Part shown: positions 28,359 through 37,299 of the stretch, one piece after another
Layout: each line of letters opens with the position of its first letter
How positions within the stretch are numbered: the first letter of the stretch is position 1
From: Pseudoalteromonas sp. MEBiC 03607
Lineage (GTDB): Bacteria; Pseudomonadota; Gammaproteobacteria; Enterobacterales; Alteromonadaceae
Length of the DNA stretch: 64,000 nucleotides
Direction of reading: 5' to 3'
Assembly (NCBI RefSeq): GCF_004792295.1
Contig: NZ_SRRY01000001.1
Coordinates: 3,107,501 to 3,171,500, forward strand
Position numbers and translations under genes: made by a program
Notes under the pieces: generated by a model
Databases searched by the model: none
Seen by the model: the letters and a program-made list of their open reading frames with translations, nothing else
What the model was told of the DNA's origin: nothing

Positions 28359-28380
28359 AGGCACTCATAAAAGAGTGCCT
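28359..28380. terminator. Hairpin between hydrolase and PhoX-like gene
   Basis: AGGCACTC (28359-28366) pairs with GAGTGCCT (28373-28380), loop ATAAAA. There is no strong T-run on either side. Placed between two convergent genes, so probably a shared terminator. Confidence 0.6.
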
Positions 28381-28386
28381 ACAGAA

Positions 28387-29754
28387 TTAAACACTAAACT
28401 GGTGCCATGGGCCTGTTATAGCTAGCGTTTTAGAAGGTGAGTAAACATTAACAAACAAGGTACTTCCATCCGGTGAAAAACAGGCACCTGCCAGCTCAGT
28501 TTGCGCAACCAAACGGGCAAAATTATAAACTTGGCCTTGAGGTGTAACACCACGAAGATGGTTATCAACCACATCGGTGTATTGGTCTTCACAGACAATT
28601 AAATGCCCATTAGGTGACACGGTTAGGTTATCGCCAAAGTTGTAAAAGGTTTTGCTGGTACTTTCTACAAACAACGAGATTTTACCGGGTTGCTGTGCTT
28701 CTTTATCGGTGCCTTCAAATTCTGATGGTTGATATTTCATAACCTGACCAAGTTGTTTTTTACCACCATTGGTACAGCAAAAATAAAGCTCTTTATCACC
28801 CCAATGAATACCTTCACCGCGAGCAAACAGTGCCGCGCCTTGCTTGTATCCACGTAGCCGTAAGTCGTCTTTCGGGCTTTCTGGGTTATCTAGATTTACC
28901 CACTCAACCTCAAGCTCTTGATGTAGCCTCATGGCTTTATTGTTCCAGTTACGGCTATCGAATTGTGGCTTACCTTTTACCACCATAGCCTGTAGTTGCC
29001 CGCCTTTATGCAGCTTGCCATACTCTTTTGGAATAAAGCGATAAAAGACGCTATCACCCTTGTCTTCAGTTAAATAAACAATGCCTGTGCGCGGATCAAC
29101 GGCAGCCGCTTCGTGGTTAAATCGACCCATGGCTTTTAACGGCTCAGGTTTAATTAAGCCTTTGCTACTTGCGGGTACTTCAAAAATATAACCATGGTCT
29201 TGGTTAAATCCATCGGCTTTAGTATCGGTGGTTTCTTCGCACGTAAGCCAGGTGCCCCATGGCGTGATACCGCCAGAACAGTTACGAATAGTGCCAACTA
29301 ATGACAAGTACTCTTGCTCTTTTTGATGGGTTTTTAAGTTATAAACGATATGACTTGTGCCACCGGGTAACGCCACACCGTCACTGTTAGTATCAAAAGC
29401 CAGGGGCGTTTTATGGTTAGCAATACTTGCTTCAGCTTTCTTTAAATCTTTTGGTTTTAGCTCATGGTTTCGCACTAATGCAACACGGTCATTACCAAGT
29501 GCAAGGCAGCCCATGCCATCGGCTTTATCGGGTACCGTAAAACCATCAGACATTTTCTCACCTAGGCTTGAAACTACTTGATAACTAAAGCCCTCAGGTA
29601 AATCGAGCAACTTATCTGGATCGGGAATTAACGGGCCAAAGCCGACAGCCGTTGTTTTTAAATCACCTAATGACACCTTTCCTATGGCACTTTTTGATAA
29701 TCCTAAAAAAGCTAACGTGCCCGCCCCTACTAAAAAATCTCGACGTGAAACCAT
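28387..29754 (-). CDS. Tat-exported PhoX-like (DUF839) phosphatase-type protein
   Basis: A 455-residue protein with a twin-arginine signal, SRRDFLVGAG, then a hydrophobic stretch ending near residue 25. The mature part is the DUF839/PhoX beta-propeller: LDLPEGFSYQVVS, GMGCLALGNDRVALVRNHEL, GGTSHIVYN, CSGGITPWGTWLTCEET and GRFNHEAAAVDP, which hold the Ca/Fe-binding acidic, Asn and Cys residues known from PhoX. Members release phosphate from phosphomonoesters in the periplasm; many DUF839 proteins are untested. GGAG precedes the ATG. No Pho box is clear in the gap above it. Confidence 0.88.
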   Translation of the reverse strand: MVSRRDFLVGAGTLAFLGLSKSAIGKVSLGDLKTTAVGFGPLIPDPDKLLDLPEGFSYQVVSSLGEKMSDGFTVPDKADGMGCLALGNDRVALVRNHELKPKDLKKAEASIANHKTPLAFDTNSDGVALPGGTSHIVYNLKTHQKEQEYLSLVGTIRNCSGGITPWGTWLTCEETTDTKADGFNQDHGYIFEVPASSKGLIKPEPLKAMGRFNHEAAAVDPRTGIVYLTEDKGDSVFYRFIPKEYGKLHKGGQLQAMVVKGKPQFDSRNWNNKAMRLHQELEVEWVNLDNPESPKDDLRLRGYKQGAALFARGEGIHWGDKELYFCCTNGGKKQLGQVMKYQPSEFEGTDKEAQQPGKISLFVESTSKTFYNFGDNLTVSPNGHLIVCEDQYTDVVDNHLRGVTPQGQVYNFARLVAQTELAGACFSPDGSTLFVNVYSPSKTLAITGPWHQFSV

Positions 29755-30126
29755 ACTAACTCCAAGCTAAACCCAAGTTTATCATACAAATAAAATGGCA
29801 TTATAAAGCAAAGAAACGATAAAAAGTTACATTATCACAATCTTCACGAAATTGTCATAAAGCTTGATTTTAGTGATTGAACCCGTGCAGCATTAAAAAA
29901 TATTGATTTAGAGTTTGCGTAAAACGTGCTTTCTAGACGGCGCTTGCATTTAACACACGTTTTGAAAACTTACGTATAAAAGTTGAAGATGGCAACATGG
30001 TATTCCCAATGACGGCTAACGTTTTGATGCAAATTCAGTAACTGAGGCATGGCTATGTATCAGCTTACTGCTGCCTATGTGTTTTTATAAATCAGTAATA
30101 ACAACTAAAAAGCTTAAACTTTGTCG
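29755..30126. other. 372-base gap upstream of the PhoX-like gene
   Basis: AT-rich. One inverted repeat is seen, AAAACGTG (29921-29928) and CACGTTTT (29956-29963), 27 bases apart, which may form a hairpin or operator. Two short ORFs of 13-14 codons near 29998 and 30048 have no convincing ribosome sites. It should hold the PhoX-like promoter on the minus strand and the 3' end of the Lrp-type transcript; I cannot place either firmly. Confidence 0.4.
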
Positions 30127-30576
30127 TTATGCACGTTCATCTTTGGGTGATTCCATTACTACATGCGTTGTAATGGTGCGTACTTGTGGGATAGAGCCGA
30201 GCACATCAGCATGAAACGCTTTATAAGACTTAAGATCTGCCGTCTCGACTCTCAGCAAATATTCAAACGAGCCAGTTACATTGTGGCACTCTTTTACTTC
30301 ATCAATAAACTCAAGGGCTTGCTCGAATGCTCGCTGAGATACTGTTGAGTGCTCATTTAAGCCAACCCCAACATAAGCGATAAATCCTAGGCCCACAGCT
30401 TGGTTGTTAATCACTGCTCGATACCCCGCAATAACCCCAAGTTTTTCTAATTCTTGCACTCTACGAAGGCATGCCGATGGCGATAAACCCACTTTATCTG
30501 CCAGCTCCGCATTGGCAATTCGACCATTGCATTTAAGCTCATGCAATATTCTGTCGTTAATTTTATCTTTTTTCAT
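30127..30576 (-). CDS. Lrp/AsnC family transcriptional regulator
   Basis: A 149-residue regulator with an N-terminal helix-turn-helix (ANAELADKVGLSPSACLRRVQELEKLGVI) and a C-terminal RAM ligand-binding ferredoxin-like domain (VGVGLNEHSTV...VTGSFEYLLRVET). Lrp-type proteins form octamers and respond to amino acids. It is divergent from a LysE/RhtB exporter gene with a palindrome between them, so it most likely controls that exporter when a particular amino acid accumulates. The exact effector is unknown. Confidence 0.9.
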   Translation of the reverse strand: MKKDKINDRILHELKCNGRIANAELADKVGLSPSACLRRVQELEKLGVIAGYRAVINNQAVGLGFIAYVGVGLNEHSTVSQRAFEQALEFIDEVKECHNVTGSFEYLLRVETADLKSYKAFHADVLGSIPQVRTITTHVVMESPKDERA

Positions 30577-30611
30577 TTTACATTGTGAAATTTGAATACA
30601 TATAGCAACAT

Positions 30612-30632
30612 TAAGCGCAAAAATTGCGCTTA
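30612..30632. promoter_or_regulatory. Palindrome between Lrp-type regulator and LysE exporter
   Basis: TAAGCGCAA and its exact inverted copy TTGCGCTTA (30612-30620 and 30624-30632) with an AAA centre, 35 bases from the regulator start and 42 from the exporter start. TATAAT at 30641-30646 could be the exporter's -10 box. It is a candidate Lrp-family operator. Confidence 0.55.
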
Positions 30633-30674
30633 TTTCAACTTATAATTGCATAAAATTAAAGTGGAGAGATAGCA

Positions 30675-31265
30675 ATGAGTTTTGAAATTTTAACAGCCCT
30701 GGCGTTATTTGCCTTGGTGTCATCAATTACTCCTGGACCGAATAACTTAATGTTGATGAGCTCAGGTGCCAACTTTGGCTTTAAAAGAACCACACCACAC
30801 TTACTTGGCGTGACGCTTGGCTTTATGTTGATGCTGGTTTTAGTGGGCCTTGGCATCATGCAACTATTTGATTTATTTCCACCAAGCTACTTGATATTAA
30901 AAGTGTTTTGTATTGCTTACTTACTCTATCTGGCGTTTAAAATTGCCACAAGTAGCGCTCAACAAAAAGCCAATAGTGAAAGTAAGCCGTTTACCTTTAT
31001 TCAGGCTGCACTTTTCCAATGGGTGAACCCAAAAGCATGGGCAATGGCATTAAGCGCAGTAAGCTTGTATGCCCCAGACAAAAACCTCACCTCTGTGTTA
31101 ATAGTAAGCCACATATTTGGTTTAATTAATCTGCCATGCGTCAGCTCGTGGACTCTACTTGGCGAAAAGCTTCAACACTGGCTTGCCAGCCCAAAGCGCT
31201 TAAAAGCATTTAACTACTTAATGGCAATACTATTAATCGCTTCAGTGATGTTTAGTTTGTTTTAA
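30675..31265 (+). CDS. LysE/RhtB family amino-acid exporter
   Basis: A 196-residue, six-helix carrier. The N-terminal SITPGPNNLMLMSSG with the neighbouring glycine-rich stretch GVTLGFMLMLVLVGLG is the LysE/RhtB hallmark, and WVNPKAWAMAL marks the second half. It exports an amino acid such as threonine, homoserine or a basic residue to prevent overload. GGAGAG lies before the ATG at 30675. The divergent Lrp-type regulator across a palindrome is its likely controller. The particular substrate is not readable from the sequence. Confidence 0.9.
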   Translation: MSFEILTALALFALVSSITPGPNNLMLMSSGANFGFKRTTPHLLGVTLGFMLMLVLVGLGIMQLFDLFPPSYLILKVFCIAYLLYLAFKIATSSAQQKANSESKPFTFIQAALFQWVNPKAWAMALSAVSLYAPDKNLTSVLIVSHIFGLINLPCVSSWTLLGEKLQHWLASPKRLKAFNYLMAILLIASVMFSLF

Positions 31266-31395
31266 ATGAGCAAGATTTGCTAGGCAGTATTACGTCATTA
31301 CGTACATAGCTTTTGGCAGTCGCACTTTAAGATTTTAAGATGAGAAATTTACCCTGTGCTAAGATTTATTTATCTAGATCTTTTCAGTGCGATTC

Positions 31396-32568
31396 ATGGC
31401 TAGTAACGTAGAGAATTACTTTTACCACGGCTTTTTCGTCTTCTTACTTATTACGGTAGTAACCTGCTCCATTATAGCTACGCGCCTGATGCGCAGTAGT
31501 TTTAATAACCGCTCAATTTACCTATTTAATCTATTCTTTTACCTCGGTGTAATTGGCTTTGCATGGCTTTGGATCCAAGATCTATTCAACCTTGCGCCGA
31601 GCTTTCGCTCTGGTGTGGTGATTTATATGATCTCCATGACATTGCTGCAATTATCTATTTATAACCACGACGAACTCTGTCGATTTAATAAGATAATTAT
31701 TGCTCATGGGGCTATTTTTTCTGTATTTGCCATCCTTACTCAAAATATTAACCAACTGGCCTTAGTCGAAGCTTGTTATACATTAAGCGTGCTACCTGCA
31801 CTGATTTACTACACAACAAAGCGTGCTGTATGTGAGAAAAATATAGGCAATACTGTGTTGTCGATGGCGCAATGTATCTTACTGTTAGTGCCCATTTCAC
31901 AACTGAGTATCATTACCCATGAGCACAACTTAGCAACCCTTTATTCACTTACTGTAATTGCCCATGCAACTGTATTTGTTATGACAGGTCTTGGACTCAT
32001 CACGACACTATTAGTTGACGAAAAGAAACGTTATTTGGAGCTGTCTTTAAAAGATCCACTTACCGGACTTTATAACCGCCGCGGACTGCAATTTATTATC
32101 GAACAACAGCAATTATTCAGCCCGAACCAAACTTCTAGCCTTTATGCCTGCGTTGTTGATATTGATTACTTCAAGCAAATTAATGATAGATACGGTCACG
32201 ATGGCGGTGATCTAGTACTCGAAGTGTTCTCTGATTTAATGAAACACCATTTAAAAAAAGAAGACTTATGTTGTCGCCTTGGTGGTGAAGAATTCTTACT
32301 GCTATTCTTTGCAGCCGACATCAGCTCAGCGAGACAATTTTTAGACAGTCTTCGTAAAACCATTGAAGCCAGTCAAATAGCTTTTCAAGAGCATCGTATA
32401 TCGGTTACCGCTAGTTTTGGATTAACTAACTGGCAAGTAAATGACAGCTTTGAAAGCTTAGTGAATCGCGCAGACAAAGCGGTTTATGAAGCGAAAAATA
32501 ATGGCCGTAATCGAGTCGAAATCAACACCCAAAACCAGAATAAAGAACCAAATAGACCAAATTGGTAA
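31396..32568 (+). CDS. Multi-pass membrane diguanylate cyclase (GGDEF)
   Basis: About 390 residues; the ATG at 31396 is chosen over an in-frame GTG at 31387, with no good ribosome site for either. About six or seven membrane helices in residues 10-205 precede a GGDEF domain with loop CRLGGEEF (GGEEF at about 296-300) and VDIDYFKQINDRYGHD. The inhibitory RxxD is KxxD here (KKED), so product inhibition is doubtful. The membrane part resembles MASE-like sensor regions but I cannot assign a named one. A sugar-type binding protein gene 84 bases downstream has its own promoter, though the two may be functionally linked. Confidence 0.88.
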   Translation: MASNVENYFYHGFFVFLLITVVTCSIIATRLMRSSFNNRSIYLFNLFFYLGVIGFAWLWIQDLFNLAPSFRSGVVIYMISMTLLQLSIYNHDELCRFNKIIIAHGAIFSVFAILTQNINQLALVEACYTLSVLPALIYYTTKRAVCEKNIGNTVLSMAQCILLLVPISQLSIITHEHNLATLYSLTVIAHATVFVMTGLGLITTLLVDEKKRYLELSLKDPLTGLYNRRGLQFIIEQQQLFSPNQTSSLYACVVDIDYFKQINDRYGHDGGDLVLEVFSDLMKHHLKKEDLCCRLGGEEFLLLFFAADISSARQFLDSLRKTIEASQIAFQEHRISVTASFGLTNWQVNDSFESLVNRADKAVYEAKNNGRNRVEINTQNQNKEPNRPNW

Positions 32569-32585
32569 ATGCTTTTGTATTAATC

Positions 32586-32613
32586 TTGTAAATTCAAACT
32601 CTACCACTATAAT
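32586..32613 (+). promoter_or_regulatory. Promoter of the orphan binding protein
   Basis: TTGTAA (32586-32591) and a perfect TATAAT (32608-32613), 16 bases apart, 38 bases before the ATG at 32652. This suggests that the binding-protein gene is transcribed independently of the cyclase. Confidence 0.55.
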
Positions 32614-32651
32614 TAGTCCGTGCTTATACTTAATTTGCAATATGTAGTGCT

Positions 32652-33662
32652 ATGTCTTTAAAAGTATTATTAAATTTTAAATTAAACTGGTTGTTTATTT
32701 GTGCCAGCTTATGGCTTTTTGCCCTGCCTATTCAGGCTAAATATGTTGTTGCTGTTGTGGGTAAAACCAAAAACGATAGCTTCTATCAGCAAGCCTTTAA
32801 AGGGTGTGAGCAATTTGCAAAACAGCATCTCGATTTTGAATGTATTTACGATGGCCCTAAAGACTTTCAAGATATTCGCACGCAAGTATTAGTGATCACC
32901 GACCTCGTTCGCAGAAACAACATTAGTGGTTTATTAATCGCTACAACAGACTCTAATTACCTCGTTGAACGCGCTTTAAAAAAGCTTAAAGACAATAATA
33001 TTCCTGTAATTACCTTTGACTCTGATTTGCTCGAAGATGATCAGCAGTATCGTTTAGCCTATGTGGGTACTAATAATTTTGATTATGGTGTGGCTTTAGG
33101 GAACGAACTAAAAAAATTCACTGACAAAGAAGTTAACCAAGTCTGTATTCAATCTGGACATTCTACAACACCTAATTTAAACAAACGCATTGAAGGTGTT
33201 CGTTATGCGTTATCAGGGCAAAAAGATAAACGCTTAACTGGTGAAAATGGCTGGAGCGAGTTTGACCGCTGCCCTTTATATAGTTTAGGAAAACGTGAAG
33301 TATCACTGGGTCAGCTCGACAAACTACTTAATATTGAAAACCCACCACTATTTTTAGCTGTAGCAGGTTTTGCCCAATTTAATCCTAACTACGCAAAAGT
33401 GATTGCTAAACAGAAACAACGTATTGCCAGTAAAGAGGTGGTCATTGTTTCTGCCGATACAGAACAAATGCAATTAGAAGTATTAAAACAAGGATTATCA
33501 TCGGCTAATATTGGTCAAAATCCATTTGAAATGGGACGCCTGTCTGCCGAATTGATGTATCAATACCTAACAAAAGGTGAGCGACCAGCCAAGTCTCACT
33601 ATTACCTAGACTTTCATTATTGTCAGCAAAGTAATGCAGGTACATGCACAGTTAATCACTAA
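32652..33662 (+). CDS. Orphan periplasmic sugar-type binding protein (RbsB/TorT-like)
   Basis: A 336-residue protein with a signal peptide (about 1-29, ending PIQA) and a type I binding-protein fold: VVAVVGKTKNDSFYQQAFKGCEQFAKQ at the start, NISGLLIATTDSN, IPVITFDSDL, AYVGTNNFDYGVALG and LSSANIGQNPFEMGRLSAELM. It binds a small ligand, probably a sugar or an AI-2/TorT-like signal. No ABC permease genes are near, so it likely works with a membrane sensor, possibly the cyclase upstream or another receptor. Four cysteines are present and two could pair in the periplasm. Confidence 0.82.
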   Translation: MSLKVLLNFKLNWLFICASLWLFALPIQAKYVVAVVGKTKNDSFYQQAFKGCEQFAKQHLDFECIYDGPKDFQDIRTQVLVITDLVRRNNISGLLIATTDSNYLVERALKKLKDNNIPVITFDSDLLEDDQQYRLAYVGTNNFDYGVALGNELKKFTDKEVNQVCIQSGHSTTPNLNKRIEGVRYALSGQKDKRLTGENGWSEFDRCPLYSLGKREVSLGQLDKLLNIENPPLFLAVAGFAQFNPNYAKVIAKQKQRIASKEVVIVSADTEQMQLEVLKQGLSSANIGQNPFEMGRLSAELMYQYLTKGERPAKSHYYLDFHYCQQSNAGTCTVNH

Positions 33663-33741
33663 AACTTTGATCTCACTAAAGTGCAATTAAGTCGATAAGC
33701 GCTAGACTTACCACAGCTTGATTAATTGTAAGGATTTAGCC

Positions 33742-34161
33742 ATGACACACCTAGTTAGTGATTTGATGACGCCAGACCCATTCGCCATTAGCGCGCAAAA
33801 TACCCTGCATGACGCGCATAATCTAATGAAAGAGAAAAATGTCCGCCATATTCCAGTGATCAATGAGCACGGTGGTTTAGTTGGCATGTTAACGCAAAAA
33901 ATCATGATTGCTCATGTAATGAATATCATGGCGAATTACAGCGCCAGCGCCCTTGAACGCAAAGAAAAGCAAACTAAAGTGGTTGATATTATGGCCACTG
34001 ATTTTACCAGTATCTCACCAGAGCAGCCGCTACACGAAGTTGCTAAGTTTTTTGTTGAAAATCGTCATGGCTGCATGCCGGTGGTTGATAAAGATAACAA
34101 CTTAGTGGGAATTCTAACCTCATCTGACTTTGTTCGTTTAGCGGCGGCATTACTTTCTTAA
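33742..34161 (+). CDS. Tandem CBS-domain protein
   Basis: A 139-residue protein from the ATG at 33742, with AAGGA upstream; a TTG at 33718 is rejected. Two CBS domains fill it: residues about 1-60 (VSDLMTPDPFAISAQNTLHDAH, HIPVINEHGGLVGMLT) and 75-139 (VVDIMATDFTSISPEQPLHEVA, CMPVVDKDNNLVGILTSSDF). CBS pairs bind adenosine nucleotides and act as energy sensors or regulatory subunits. No fused enzyme is present, so the partner is unknown. A hairpin follows at 34176. Confidence 0.9.
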   Translation: MTHLVSDLMTPDPFAISAQNTLHDAHNLMKEKNVRHIPVINEHGGLVGMLTQKIMIAHVMNIMANYSASALERKEKQTKVVDIMATDFTSISPEQPLHEVAKFFVENRHGCMPVVDKDNNLVGILTSSDFVRLAAALLS

Positions 34162-34175
34162 GTCGTAACTTTGTA

Positions 34176-34210
34176 TCTGCACACTGAATTTTTTACAGAA
34201 GGTGTGCAGA
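34176..34210 (+). terminator. Terminator-like hairpin after the CBS gene
   Basis: TCTGCACAC (34176-34184) pairs with GTGTGCAGA (34202-34210) around a T-rich 17-base loop, followed by a short GTTTTC tail. Confidence 0.55.
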
Positions 34211-34385
34211 GTTTTCATACTCATACCTCATCACAACCACTCCACCTCAAAACAAAATAAAATTAACCCTATAAATTCAACCAGTTAACAAAATTCCATT
34301 TTAGGCACAACGTTTGCTTCTACCTAATCAAGCGCGCTTTTAAACTAAAAGCGAAAGGAAATTTATAGATAATCTCGGAGGAGTA

Positions 34386-34904
34386 ATGAGTAATTCATCA
34401 TCAAAAATCGCAGAATTTACAGCACCCGGTGTTAAAGACCAAGCTGCAGCTGACACGATTGCAATTTTAGACCAGCGTATGGTCGCTTTAATCGATTTAC
34501 ACCTCACTTTAAAACACATTCACTGGAATGTTGTTGGTCCTAACTTCATTGGTGTACACGAAATGCTAGACCCACAAGTAAGCGCAGTGCAAGAGATGAC
34601 TGATACGATTGCAGAGCGAATTGCAACCATGGGCGGCGTACCTGTTGGCACACCGCAATCAATTGTTGATCGTCGCACTTGGCAAGACTACTCAATTGGC
34701 AAAGGCTTAGTCACTGACCATCTAACAGCGCTTGATAAAGTGTATAACGGCGTTAATAAAGATCACCGTGCAGCTATCGAAAAGCTTGCTGAGTTAGACC
34801 CAGTTTCTGAAGATATGATCACCGGCCAACTGGCTGATCTAGAACAATTCCAATGGTTTGTTCGTGCGCATATCGAATCGTCTACTGGCGAATTGAAAGG
34901 CTAA
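34386..34904 (+). CDS. dps: Dps-like DNA-binding ferritin
   Basis: A 172-residue protein with the Dps signature HIHWNVVGPNFIGVHEMLD, whose His, Asp and Glu form the inter-subunit ferroxidase site. Dps dodecamers oxidise Fe(II) with hydrogen peroxide, store iron and coat DNA under stress or starvation. The N-terminal extension has only a few basic residues (SSSKIAEF), so DNA binding may be weak. GGAGGAG sits before the ATG. A strong terminator follows. OxyR or sigma-S control would be expected but no clear site is visible. Confidence 0.9.
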   Translation: MSNSSSKIAEFTAPGVKDQAAADTIAILDQRMVALIDLHLTLKHIHWNVVGPNFIGVHEMLDPQVSAVQEMTDTIAERIATMGGVPVGTPQSIVDRRTWQDYSIGKGLVTDHLTALDKVYNGVNKDHRAAIEKLAELDPVSEDMITGQLADLEQFQWFVRAHIESSTGELKG

Positions 34905-34933
34905 AACCCCCTAGGTCTATCCGAAGACCCCTT

Positions 34934-34957
34934 GCCCAGCATTTGCTGGGCTTTTTT
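34934..34957 (+). terminator. Intrinsic terminator after dps
   Basis: GCCCAGC (34934-34940), loop ATTT, GCTGGGC (34945-34951) and TTTTTT to 34957. Confidence 0.92.
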
Positions 34958-34965
34958 ATGCTTTG

Positions 34966-35922
34966 CTACAGCCAACCTTTATGTTTAAAGAACAAATAAG
35001 GTGCAAAGCCAGACAGCAACATGATGCCAATCGCAAACGGGTAACCCCATGCCCATTGCAGCTCAGGCATGCTATTAAAATTCATCCCATAAATACTGGC
35101 AACGACGGTCGGAGGTAAAAACACCACAGAGGCAATTGAGAAGGTTTTAATAATTTGGTTTTGTTCGATATTAATAAAACCCTGAGTCGAGTCCATTAAG
35201 AAATTCACCTTATCAAACAAAAATGTACAGTGAGACATAAGGGTATCAATATCGAGTACAATTTCACGTAGTGACTCGCGGTCTTCAGTTGGTGCACCTA
35301 AATGACGCAGTAAAAACGAAATATTTCGGCGCGTATCCATCAAACATAAACGCACCTTACCGTTGTTATCTTCAAGGCGCGAGATCCGGCTGACGGCTTC
35401 TTCTAAATCTGAGTCGTCCTCTTCAAGTACATAGGCACTGAGTTTTTCTAACTGGTGATGCATATCTTCAAGCATATCAGCGTGGTTTTCGACTTTTTGG
35501 TCAAACAGAGTCACTAAAAGTTGCTTGGGATTATCACACGCCACTTGCCCTTTACGAGCGCGAAGTCGTAATAAACGAAAATCGGCTAATTCATCATCGC
35601 GGATTGTCAGCAAACAGTTGTCTTTTAACAAACAAGCCACTGTCACCGTATTAAAGCGCCCTTCATTTGGTGACATAAAAAGCGCATGCACATGTAGGCC
35701 TTCGTGGTCGATAAAACAACGGGAAGATGCCTCGATTTCTTCAACATCATCAGCACCGGGTAAGGTGATATTAAGGGTGCTTGCCAGCGCTTGTCGCTCT
35801 TCTTCAGTCGGATTTATGGTGTCAATCCAGTGGGCATTTTTAATAGAAGTAACAAGAGGCGTATCTGCAGCTGGCTCAGTTTCTGTGATCACACCTTGGT
35901 CTATAGAAAAAAAACGTAACAT
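34966..35922 (-). CDS. CorA/ZntB family divalent-metal transporter
   Basis: A 318-residue protein: a long acidic cytoplasmic N-terminal domain with coiled helices, then two C-terminal membrane helices. The pore motif YGMNFNSMPEL contains the invariant GMN that forms the selectivity filter. CorA homologues pass Mg2+, Co2+ or Ni2+; ZntB-type members move Zn2+. The N-terminal DVEEIEASSRCFIDHEGLHVHALF resembles CorA domains. It is convergent with dps, whose terminator lies between them. Metal preference is not decidable from sequence. Confidence 0.9.
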   Translation of the reverse strand: MLRFFSIDQGVITETEPAADTPLVTSIKNAHWIDTINPTEEERQALASTLNITLPGADDVEEIEASSRCFIDHEGLHVHALFMSPNEGRFNTVTVACLLKDNCLLTIRDDELADFRLLRLRARKGQVACDNPKQLLVTLFDQKVENHADMLEDMHHQLEKLSAYVLEEDDSDLEEAVSRISRLEDNNGKVRLCLMDTRRNISFLLRHLGAPTEDRESLREIVLDIDTLMSHCTFLFDKVNFLMDSTQGFINIEQNQIIKTFSIASVVFLPPTVVASIYGMNFNSMPELQWAWGYPFAIGIMLLSGFAPYLFFKHKGWL

Positions 35923-36038
35923 TTGCCCTACCCTGATAAATCAATTTAAAACAAATACTATAGCTGTTCACGTTAATGAACAATGACAATGCAACGAATT
36001 AAAAGGTAAAGTAGAAAATAATTAAGACCTTACATCAT

Positions 36039-37271
36039 TTACTTATTTCGTTTTTTGAAACGCACAATAATCATACCTATGAAGATGACGCCAAGGCCTA
36101 TTAAGCAAGGTACAAAAGCGCTTTGCAGGGCAATATCAAACGCTAAAAAGTCAGGGTATCCGGTTTGCCAAAGCGTCCATTCATAACCGAGTTTTGATGC
36201 AATATGTTCACCGCCGCTGCTAAGTACGATGATTGCATCATTGTTATCGGGGTTAATGCGAAGCGTGCTATTTATTGCCGGCTCATTTGCGCCATCATGA
36301 CCAAAGACAAAATCTCCCGATGCTGTTGGTGCATAAAGCATGGTACCAAGCCCCCAAATTGGTGCGCCTAAGCTAATTGCCAAAGGCGCTCGCATAGTGC
36401 TAATCATTTGTGAGCTTAACTGTCCTTTTTGAGGTGATGTTAATGCGTTAACTAAAGCGATTAAATCATGGCTACTTGCTAATAAACCTGTTGCCGCTGC
36501 CGATGCGTATTGAAAATGCCCAGCAGCTTGCCCGCTTTTATCATATGCAGGTGCGATGTTGTCTAACTCAGTTAGTACATTGTAACTGGCATCAGTCATA
36601 TTAACTGGCTTAAAGACGTTATCAGCCATCCAAGTTGCAAAGCGTTGATTGGTTTTCTCTTCTACCAGCAGCTCCAGCATCAAATAGCCGCCCCCAGAAT
36701 ACTGAAAATCGCCCACAGGCTTGGTGACTTTAATTTCACGCACACCCGTTGATGATAGCGGCTTGTTTAGCGACGCAAGCAAGCTTGGTACGGCTTCATT
36801 TAGCTCAATATCAGCAAAGCCTAAACCATCACCAAGCCCCGCAGTATGAGATAACAGATGAGCAAGGCTAACTGTTTGATTATCAAACTCTGATTCAGGT
36901 AACTGCCAACCCGTCAGTTGCTCATTAATCGCGTGATCTAAACGAATTTGTTGTTGCTCAGCCAAACTCATCACACCATAGGCGGTAATAAATTTACTCA
37001 GTGATGCCACTGGGAACAGAGTATTGGCGGTTATTTCATCTTTGCTTTTTGAGTAATCTTGAAAAACCACTTGGCCATTTTCAATCAAAACATGAGCTAT
37101 GTTTGCGTGTTTGTTGGCAATCAGCGCCTGACTGTTGGCAATAAATTGCTCAGTGTTGCCCGTTTCGGCGATGGGTTTTAAAAACCAACCACTAACACCA
37201 CCATACACACAGATTGCAGCCCAAACAGATGACAAAAATAGTGTTAACAAAATTGTTTTAAACCAGCCCAT
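36039..37271 (-). CDS. Membrane-anchored serine hydrolase (beta-lactamase class C / PBP-like)
   Basis: A 410-residue protein with an N-terminal membrane anchor (about 5-30), a periplasmic serine-hydrolase domain and a C-terminal membrane helix (about 382-403). Motif 1 is SLSK (Ser90-Lys93), motif 2 is YSG in QYSGGGYLM and motif 3 is HDGA, the usual triple of the class C/esterase family. Such proteins include D-aminopeptidases, esterases and penicillin-binding-like enzymes; few are true lactamases. It is the third gene of a minus-strand unit with an HTH regulator and a DUF2975 protein, with a 28-base gap. Confidence 0.82.
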   Translation of the reverse strand: MGWFKTILLTLFLSSVWAAICVYGGVSGWFLKPIAETGNTEQFIANSQALIANKHANIAHVLIENGQVVFQDYSKSKDEITANTLFPVASLSKFITAYGVMSLAEQQQIRLDHAINEQLTGWQLPESEFDNQTVSLAHLLSHTAGLGDGLGFADIELNEAVPSLLASLNKPLSSTGVREIKVTKPVGDFQYSGGGYLMLELLVEEKTNQRFATWMADNVFKPVNMTDASYNVLTELDNIAPAYDKSGQAAGHFQYASAAATGLLASSHDLIALVNALTSPQKGQLSSQMISTMRAPLAISLGAPIWGLGTMLYAPTASGDFVFGHDGANEPAINSTLRINPDNNDAIIVLSSGGEHIASKLGYEWTLWQTGYPDFLAFDIALQSAFVPCLIGLGVIFIGMIIVRFKKRNK

Positions 37272-37299
37272 ACTCTATCCCTTGTATCTCAAAGCGACC

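Noticed and set aside
29855..29875. Pho-box-like TTGTCATAAAGCTTGATT upstream of the PhoX-like gene
   Set aside because: Only the first half-site fits, and it points away from the gene, so PhoB control is not supported.
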